Below are positions 1 to 9,600 of a stretch of DNA of 64,000 nt, piece after piece (position 1 is the stretch's first letter; every line of letters starts with the position of its first letter). Both the position numbers and the translations under genes were made by a program. This DNA comes from Leptolyngbyaceae cyanobacterium C42_A2020_001 (lineage in GTDB: Bacteria; Cyanobacteriota; Cyanobacteriia; Leptolyngbyales; Leptolyngbyaceae). The notes under the pieces were generated by a model. That model saw only the letters and a program-made list of their open reading frames with translations. It ran no database searches and was not told the origin of the DNA. The stretch is taken from the NCBI GenBank assembly GCA_015272515.1, contig JACYLN010000025.1, positions 1 to 64,000 of the forward strand. The letters are read 5' to 3'.

Positions 1-435
1 AGTGGCAGTGTCATCACTGGACACGATCGCAGAAAAGCTTTCCTGCAATTGCAACCGGGTGAGAACCAGTTCAATTTCCGATCGCAGTGCCCCACTGACG
101 ACTGCTAGTTTCAACTGTGCTGCCCGAACCGTAAAAATTAAATCTTGCAGCCCAGGATAGGTGGGAATTTGCTCTAAAGATTCCAGTTCCTGGCAGTAGG
201 CTTTGGCTTTACGGGCAATCAACCCATCTAAGATCGGCTCTGTCAGGACACGCCCCCGACTAGAAAAGAGGTCTTTGAGGCAAGCGCGATCGCTCCGCCC
301 TAAGCAAACTTGACGAAACTCTCCTGGCTTGGGGCGCAGGTTCTCCTCAATTAGCAGTTGGGCAAGCAGCTTTTCATGAATTGCCTCATCGTTAATGATG
401 ACTCCGTTGAAATCAAATAACACTGCTTTCAGCAT
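1..435 (-). CDS. HAD-superfamily hydrolase (3' end outside the window)
   Basis: This is the N-terminal 145 residues of a haloacid dehalogenase-like hydrolase, read leftward and cut by the window edge. It starts at ATG 435 with MLKAVLFDFNGVI. Asp8 is the expected nucleophile of HAD motif I, but the second catalytic aspartate is Asn10 (DFN instead of DxD). A helical cap region follows, and motif II is the VVSGAL stretch near residue 115. Family knowledge: beta-phosphoglucomutase-like HADs act on small phosphorylated metabolites in the cytosol. The Asn at motif I position +2 could alter phosphatase chemistry, though DFNGV variants may be normal in this subfamily. The substrate cannot be inferred. 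It lies downstream of the giant surface-protein gene on the same strand, separated by a repeat-rich spacer, so co-transcription is doubtful. Confidence 0.85.
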   Translation of the reverse strand, partial: MLKAVLFDFNGVIINDEAIHEKLLAQLLIEENLRPKPGEFRQVCLGRSDRACLKDLFSSRGRVLTEPILDGLIARKAKAYCQELESLEQIPTYPGLQDLIFTVRAAQLKLAVVSGALRSEIELVLTRLQLQESFSAIVSSDDTAT

Positions 436-500
436 GGAACTCACTGAAAATACCGTCTTTTACGGAGCCTATCATTTTTCTGGCTGCTAGCTTCTGACTG

Positions 501-573
501 TATTGACTCATTACCTCAGGCGTGACTGTGCGGTGCGTTACGCTGTCGCTAACAGCACCCTACGCGGTCAATA
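501..573. repeat. Nested inverted-repeat element downstream of the giant gene
   Basis: An outer stem TATTGAC (501-507) pairs with GTCAATA (567-573). An inner stem GGTGCGTTA pairs with TAACAGCACC (one bulged A) around 533-558. It could be a small dispersed palindromic element, or serve as a transcription end or RNA-stability hairpin for the minus-strand gene that stops at 617. There is no T-run, so it is not a classic intrinsic terminator. Confidence 0.5.
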
Positions 574-616
574 TTTTGAGTCATATATCCAGCTTCTGAC
601 TTCTGACTTCTCTCAA

Positions 617-3600
617 TCACGAAATATTGGCATAGAACTGATTACTTGTTGTTGGATGCTTGAAGGCAAAAATCTCCAAAATGTACCGCTGCATAGCGGG
701 GCTAAGCGAATTTGCCAACTGTGCCTGAATCAAGGGAGCAATGATTTCCAGATCTTTGGGACTGGGGTTGGTGTTGCGCGTGACGTTGATACCGGAACCT
801 CCATCCACGCCATCGTTCATGCCTGCGGGTGGGTTATCGCTTTCCTCGCCGCCAAACAGGAAGTCGTTGCCGTTTTCGCCAAAGAGTTGATCAACGGCGC
901 GGAGTCCATACAGAATGTCGTCGCCATCGCCACCACTCATCAAGTCGCGGGCAAACAGGATGTTGTTCAGGTTGCGACCGAGGGTGTCGTATTGGTGGGG
1001 TAGGCCGTGGAAGAAGTTGTGCGATTGGTCGCCTGGGTCGAAGTTGCCTCGATTCAGCGACAGGGTGAGGTCTAGCTGTCCGTTGAGAATGGGTAGTGTC
1101 AGGGTGACATTATCGCCTACCATCAAATCACTTCCGGCATCGCCGTTCAGCGAGTCGTTGGCAGCAACCAGACTGTAGGAGCGATCGCGGTTGTTGTAGT
1201 TGATGCCCCGTCGATCTTCAAACAAGTTGCGGACAAACACATTCACATCGGCTGCCAGCAGATCCAGGCTTTGTTGTAGTGCTACGCGATCGCCCGTGGG
1301 TGCCGTCACCAGCGGCATAATTTGCGTACTGTAACCACCCACCATCACATCATTGCCATTGCCGCCGCTCATCTGATCATTACCCAGGTTGAGGTTGAAA
1401 TCGCGGAAGTTCCCCCGACCGGGATGATTTAGTCCAGCGTTGCTGTAGTTGATGAAAGAACCCCGCTGGTAGGGCAGACTGGAGAGGGCAGGGGCAATGG
1501 TAATGCTGTCATCGGCAAAGAGATGGTCATTGCCATCATCCCCGCTCAAGGCATCATTGTTCATCACCAGAGTAAAGGGCTGACTACTACTCACCCCACC
1601 CGCGTAGGGAGCTAACAGTGCGTTGACTCCATTGCTAAAGTGACTGACGACCACACCCAGATCACTTAACCAGCTAAACAGATTGCCCACATTGGGAACA
1701 GCCGTGGGCCCAAAGAAGATACCGTCATCGCCCAGAACTGTGTCGTCATCACTGCCACCGGATACTACATCGTTGCCAATTCCAACTGCATAACCAGATG
1801 TGTTGACGCTGAATGCCAGTTCCAGATCGTGCAGATCGTAGACTAACTGATGCAGCGATCGCGTTGCCTGGGTGAGTGGCCCATCTACATCTGGATTACC
1901 CGTCCACAGTGGCATGAAGTTGGCATAGTCGTCTCCAACTGTCAAATCGCGACCTGCGCCGCCGTTCACTGTGTCGTTGCCTGCAACCAGATCTAAATGG
2001 TTGAGTAAATCGGGAATAACTGAGACCCATGGGAGCCGGAAGGTGCCATCTGTCGCCGCTAGGGGGGCGATGGGCGGGATGGGAGAGTTGTCTCGCTGAA
2101 GAGAGGGCGCAAACGACAACGTCGGTAGTAAGCCAGAAGTCATGGTGGGAACCAGGCTGACATTGGGCGTAACGACTGTGCCATACGCGCCCAAATTCAG
2201 GTTGGTGCCTGCTTGCTCAATCAGGTGCAAGCCTCGAATAACTCGTGGTACATCCGTGTTGAAGGGAGACAAGTTATTGCTGTTGTCACCCAGGGCAAAG
2301 TCATCACCTGCATCGCCTGCTACCGAGTCGTTTCCGGCGTTACCTTCCATGTAATCTGCGCCGTTGCCTCCACTCATGATGTCGTTGCCACGCTGACCAA
2401 ACATGGCATCGTCGCCCTCGTCGCCCAACATCACATCGTTGCCATCAGCAAACAGGGAAATGAATTGAACTTCGGTCTTCCAGGTGAGGTCTGGGTTGAG
2501 CACTTTGTTACCGCTTGCGTCGTAAGCACCGGAGAGCAGCATCAAGTCGGCAAAGCTAAACCAGCCCGGCGCGATCGCAGCGTTGCCTGCCTGACTACCC
2601 AACACACTCCCCACATCAGTCAGCAGCACATCTCGATGCCAGGAGCCATTTTGATTTAAGCGTGGCGTACCATCGGGGTTGTAAGCACGGGTGATGATAC
2701 CAACATCGCCCAGCATCGTGTCCTGGTCGCGCCCACCCAGCATATAGTCGTTGCCAAGTTCGCCGTACATCTCGTCATCACCTGCATTGCCCCAGATGGC
2801 ATCATCGCCGCGCTGCCCGTGGAGAACATCGTCGTCACTGCCACCGGCGATGAAGTCGCTGCCACCAATGCGATCGCGATCGTCAAACCGCACCACATCG
2901 CGAATTACTGCATTAAACGGAGCCGGATAGCGTTGCCACTGGTTGTAACCTGTGGGGCGGCGAGTAATCATGCCGTTATCGCCCAGCATCACATCTGGGT
3001 CAGCGCCGCCATCCATGGCATCATCCCCATCAGCACCACCGACGACATTGTGACCGCCGAGCATATCATCCTCGCCGGTGTCACCAAACAGGGTATCGTT
3101 GCCCTGTTGCCCCATGATGAAGTCGTCACCCTGATTACCAAAGATCAGGTCATTGCCGCTGCCATCGGTTGCTCCGGTGTCGGTTGAAAAGAAGTTTTCG
3201 CGGCGTGGCAGAGCTTCGTACACCTTACCGTGGTCACCCAGCAGGATGTCACCCGCTAACAACTGGTTTTGCAGTAATGCACTGGTGCGGAACTGAGTGC
3301 CATCCATCAACCAGATGCCAGTGATATTGAGGGATGGATTGCTCCAGACAATATCGGTTTTGCCATCGCTATCAAAATCGCCTGTGCCGCCAATGTTCCA
3401 GCCGCTGCCTGCCGTGGCACTTAGCATAGTTGAGCCAATCACATTGGAGCCGTTCATCAGCCAGATATCGGTTCTGCCAGTGCTGGCATTGTGCCAGATC
3501 AGGTCGGGCTTGCCGTCGCCGTTAAAGTCGCCCGTGCCGCCAATGGTTAAACCAGTAGGCATGGCAGGGGTGATGGCAACTGCGCTAACGGGCTGAGCAC

Positions 3601-6600
3601 CGTTCATGAACCAGATGTAGCTCAGTCCTAAGTTCTCGTTGCGCCAGACAATATCGGTTTTGTTGTCGCCATCAAAATCACCCGTGCCGCCGATCGCCCA
3701 ACCCGGTAGAACGGTTGGCTCAACAGCCGCTGCGCCGATGGGTTGAGTGCCGTTCATAAACCAGATGTAGGTTAGGGCTAAACTGTCGTTGCGCCAAAGG
3801 ATATCGGTGTTGTTATCGCCGTTGAAGTCGCCTGTGCCTGCGATGTTCCAACTGGGAGCAACATAGGGTGCGAGAGAAATGGGGTTGAGCAAGCGATCGC
3901 CATCCATCAACCAGATTGCCGTCGCTCCGGTGAGGTGGTTACGCCAGATCGAGTCGAGTTGCCCATCACCGTTGAAGTCGCCCGTTGCCACAACGCTGGA
4001 GTTGGTGGATAGAGCATCGATCAAGGCAACTGTGGGATTGGGGTTGATGCCAAAGGCGGACAGGAAATTGATGCCATTCATCGTCCAAACGCCAACTGCG
4101 CCCGTGGTCTGGTGTTGCCAGACGATGTCGGTTTTGGTATCGCCGTTGAAGTCACCCGTGCCAGCGATGCTCCAGCCAAAGCTAGACGGACCAAAGGTGG
4201 TGGCATCAAGAATATTGGTGCCATGCATGAACCAGATGCCTGCCGTGCCGAGGCTGTCGTTGTACCAGAGGATATCGGTTCTGGTATCACTATTGAAATC
4301 GCCCGTGCCGCCCATGCTCCAGCCAGCGATGGAGGGAGCAAAGATGTGACCGCCGGTGACGTTGGTATCATTCATGAACCAGACTGCCGCCTGCGCCGTA
4401 CTCTGGTTTTCCCAGAGAATATCGGTTTCGCCGTCGTGGTTGAAGTCGCCCGTACCACCGATCGCCCAACCGCTGCCAGCAGCAGGGGCGAGCGTAACCG
4501 AGCCAAGCAGTTGGGTGCCATCCATCAACCAGACGGCAACCACTCCGGTAATCGCGTTGTGCCAAAGGATATCGGCTTTGCCATCGGTGTTGAAGTCGCC
4601 TGTGGCGGCGATCGTCCAGGAGAGATCGCGGAACTCTGGAAGTGGTTGAGCCGCGATCGCCTGCCCATTCTGCATCAGCCAGACAAGCGTTTGTCCAGTT
4701 TCGGCATTGCGCCAGAGCAGATCCACCTGCCCATCACCGTTGAAGTCGGCTGTGGCAACGAGTTTCCAGAGTTCATCTAACGCATCTGGACCCTGATCAC
4801 CGTAGATGGTGTCGCTACCGGTACCGCCCAGCACTGTATCTTCGCCCAAGCCACCCCAGATTTGATCGTTGCCGCCCAGAGTGGGAGCGGTGGTGGCGAA
4901 AAAGTCGAGCGTGGAAAGATTATTGTCTGCTCCGACTAAACTGTCTCCGGCGTAGCCATAGTCGAAGCGGGCATTGTCGCCCAGGATGCGGTCTTCGCCG
5001 TTGTTGCCGTAGAGGAAATCACCTGCAAAACCCCCCGCCATAATATCGTCGTCTTCATTACCCTGAATCGTGTCGCTGCCGCCGATGTCTGGGTCAATGG
5101 TTTCTATCAAGTGATTTTGCCCGTTTGTGAGCCAAATGCGCCCATTGTCCCCAAGTAAAGTATCCTGACCACGGTTACCAGAGATGCTGTCGTTGGCGGT
5201 GCCGCCCAATGCTACGTCTCGCCCATCGCCGCCTGCGATCGCATCGTTGCCGCCCAGAGTGGGATTTGTCGTCGTGATTAAGTCCAGAGTGGCAAGGTTA
5301 CCGTCGAGGGTGTAATCCAACACGCCGTTGTCGCCCAGGATGGTGTCATTACCCTGGCTTCCGGTGATCGCGTCATTGCCGAAACCGCCCAGCAAAATAT
5401 CATTGCCCTCGTTGCCTGCGATCGCGTCGTCCCCACCCCGATTCGGGAAGGTAGTTTCGATTTTTTCGACGACATTGTTGCTGTTACGGGTGATGTAGCC
5501 ATTGTCGCCCAGCACCACGTCATCGCCCGTGTCGCCTGCCAGGTTGTCACCACCGATGCCTGTGGTATCACTACCGCCAGAACCGCCCAAAATCGTGTCG
5601 TTGCCGCTGCCGCCTGCGATCGTGTCGCTACCGCCAAAGTCTGGATCGGTGGAGAAAACATCGTTTGCCTGGGCTGATCCATCGGAACCGACCACCACAC
5701 CGTTATCGCCCAGCAAAATATCGAAGTCTGCGCCGCCGTCGATCGCGTCGTTACCAAAGCCGCCTAACACCGTGTCGTTGTCGTCGTTGCCCTGAATCGT
5801 GTCGTTGCCGCCGATCGCCGGATTGGTGGTTTCAGCCCGAATCACTGCTTCTGCTGCATTGAACAGAATTCTGCCGTGATCACCAATAAGTTGATCGTTA
5901 CCAATTCCACCCACTAGCGAATCGCTCAGGTTGCCGCCGAAGACAATATCATCCCCGGTTTGACCGTATACCGTGTCATTACCATCGCCGGGTTGGGGCG
6001 TATTGAAGGCTTCCGTTACCCGTCCACTGCTGACAACCACCGTGCCGGTATCACCAAAGAGGAAGTCCCGTGCGCCGTTGGAGTCGAGGGGCGTGATGAT
6101 GCGAGTGGCAGGATTGATGGTAGCGTTATCGCCCGCGATCGCGTCATCGCCTGCGCCGCCATAGATGAAATCTGTAGTATCGGCAATGCCAGCAATGAAG
6201 CTACCACCCACAATGTCGTCATTTCCTGCTTCGCCGTAGATTGTGTCGCTGCCTGCATTACCCTGGACGCGATCGCGATCAAATCCACCAAAAATTAGAT
6301 CGGGGTCTTCGTTGCCCTCAATCGTGTCGTCGCCAGCCCCGCCATAAATCGTGTCGTCGCCTTCGTTACCCTGAATGAAATCATCGCCGCCGATAGTGGG
6401 AGCCAGCATCGCAACATCAGTAACTTGATTATCAATGTTGCGGGTAATGTAGCCGTTGTCGCCCAAGATCAAGTCGTCTCCGGTGCCGCCGCGCAAGTCA
6501 TCCCCGCCAATGCCTGTCGTATCGTTGCCGCCGGAACCTCCGATGATCGTGTCGTTGCCGCCGCCGCCCGTAATCGTATCGCTGCCGCCAAAATTGAAAT

Positions 6601-9600
6601 CGGTGGATTCTAAATCGTTGGCGTTGGCTGAACTATCTGCGCCATAGAGAATGCCATTATCGCCAAACAAAATGTCTGTTGCGTTGTCGCTGCCACCGGA
6701 GATGTTGTCGTTACCTGTGCCACCAAAAACTGTATCGGCACTGCCACCTGCATCAATCACATCGTTGCCGCCTGTGGCTGCATCTGTGGTGCGGGCTTGC
6801 TGCAAGCCACTGCCATTGAAGGTTGCCAGTCCGTTGTCACCGATGATGATGTCGAACCCAGTTCCAGCGGTAACCGTGTCGTTGCCCGTGCCCGCGATGA
6901 TCAGGCTATTGCCCTCGGTGTCTTCAATTGTGTCATTGCCGCCATTGGTAGACGCAGATTCGACTCGCTCAATCTGGTTGGTGCTGTTGCGAGTAATTCG
7001 TCCGCTGTCGCCCAGAATCGTGTCGTTGCCTGCGCCGCCAAACAAACCACCAACATCTGCTACCCGATCATCATTGCCTGCACCGCCGATGATAATGTCG
7101 TCGCCGCCATTGCCTCGAATCTCGTCGCGATCGCCAAAGGCCGTATCAATCGAGAGCACATCATTGGCATCGGGGCTACCATCTGCCCCCACGACTACCC
7201 CGTTATCGCCAATTAAAATGTCATTCTGGTTGCCACCTGTGATGAGATCGCGCCCGCTACCTCCCAGGATGATGTTGGCAGTTGTGCCTCCGGCGATCGT
7301 GTCATTGCCGCCAAATTGAGCATCGGTGGTTTCAATCCGCAGGTAAGCGCCGCTGCTGTTGAGGGTAACTCTGCCGTTGTCGCCAATCAGGGCAATATCA
7401 TCGTCTACGTTGCCGAGGAACTGATCATTACCCGCGCCACCGATTTGAATGTCAATGCCTGCTTCTCCAGAGAGAATATCGTTGCCTGTGAGGGAAGGGT
7501 TGATCGATTCATACCGCACTGCCCCACCGCCTAAATCGACTCGTTGCCCTTCTTCGCCAAACAGCACATCATTGCCCAGCGCAGCAGAAAGCGTGTCGTT
7601 TCCGGCTCCACCCAACAGCAGATCATCGCCTTCGTTACCAAACAGCGCGTCATCTCCCGCCTGCCCGGATACCGTGTCGTTGCCACCCTGCCCGTATAGG
7701 TCATCGTTGCCTGCCCCGCCAAACAGCAGATCATTGCCACCGACCCCGGTGACTAAAGCGATGTTTCCAGAGCCATCAATTGTGGCAACGTCGCCTGTAA
7801 TGATGTCACGATCGCTGCCGCCATCGATGTAATCGCTGCCCTCCTGCCCAATCAGCGTGTCGCTACCTGCCTGCCCAAAGAGAACATCGGTGCCTGTGCC
7901 GCCAAAGAAGCGATCGTTGCCTCCGCCTGCCCCCAATTGCACCTGTACGGTGACCCCTGCCACCGGAGTAATGGTGACGTTTTCCACCACTGGACCGCTG
8001 GGAGGAACGGGAGCAGAGGGACCACCTGTGGTGCCCACTACAATTGTGCCTTCATCCAGGAGGTAATCGTTTCCGGCTCCACCATCCGCCACATCGTTTC
8101 CGGCTCCTGCTTCGATGATGTCATTGCCGTCGTTGCCGTTGAGCGAATCGTTTCCGGCTCCGCCCTTGATGCGATCGTCGCCTGTGCCGCCGTTTACCGT
8201 GTCATCGCCTTCCCCGGCATCCAGAAAATCACTTTCACTAGCACCGTCGAGTGAATCGTTGCCGCCGTTACCATAGAGGCGATCTCTGCCTGCTCCGCCG
8301 TTCATCGTGTCGTTACCCGTACCACCAAACAGCGTATCAGTGCCATCACCGCCCACCAACAGGGAATCGCCAGCACGAGCTGTGAGTTGGTCATTGCCAC
8401 CGCCACCAAAGAGTCTTGCTGCTGCCCCTCCAGCAAACAACTTGTCGTTACCAAATTCTGTTCTTGCCGGATCTTGAAAATCGCCCCATAACTCAGCCGG
8501 AACGATCACATTTTCGGCAATCTCGATCACATCGTCGCCAATGCCGCCTTCAGCATAGATCCGTTGCACATCGCTGGCATTGAATTCTTGCGTGTGTCCA
8601 AACGCCATAACGAAAATTTTAGTGCCGTCGTCTGAGCGTGTAACTTTGAAGGTTTCATTGCCATCGGTGGTATCTCCGGTGAGGCGATCGCCCGCAAACC
8701 GTCCAATATTCAGCCGCAGGGTGCCGCTACCACCCAGACTGGCATCAAACTGCGCCAATACCGGACTGGGAGACAAGTCCGACGCATCCAGGTCGAAGTC
8801 CAGTAGGGTAACGCGGGCAATATCAAACGATTCTTCCCAGCCAACAAAGCCCACAAACGGCAAATCTAGACCCACCCGAACATAGGCACTCAAACCGGCT
8901 TCTAGCTTGCCAGAGGGATTGAAAATACCGAGTGGACCTCGCGCACTGAACTCGCTTGCCAGTTCGTTAATTCGCACTTTGCCATCGTTGTTGGGGTCAC
9001 GCAAATCCAGGTTGACATTCGCCGTGATGCCACCGCCCACTCCGGCTCCAGCAACGATGATGTTAATTGCGCCAAAGGCATTAATCGTGGCAGTCAGTCG
9101 AATTTCGGGAACATCAGTGCCAAACGTACCATCGGGGCGATCGGTATCGCTGACGAACAGCCCATTAAACAGTTGACCTGGATCGGGCGTTGTGGCAGGG
9201 TTGCCATCGGTCAGGGCGTTGGTGAATTGTCGAATCCCAAAGGTGTCGTAGCCAAAGGCAAAATCGGCACGGGCATTGAACCCTCCGGCTAATCGCACTC
9301 CCAACGGTCCCAGAATGGGAAAGAACTCATCAACGGGAAAATCAACTTCTAGCGTGGGTAGATCAAAGGTGAACAGCGATACATCTCGTCCTAGCAGTAG
9401 CCCAAACGCTGTTGTGGGGTTTTGCAAAATGGGGAAAGCTAACCCGCCGCTGAGTTGAGGATTATTGGTTTGATTGCGAAAATTTTGGACAATGGTGCGC
9501 GTTGCCTCATCTACACCCGGTAGTCCTGTGCTGAGGTCGTCAAAATTCGTAATACCCAAACCATCCAGGTTTGGCAAGCCGCGCAGATCCGTTCCCGGTG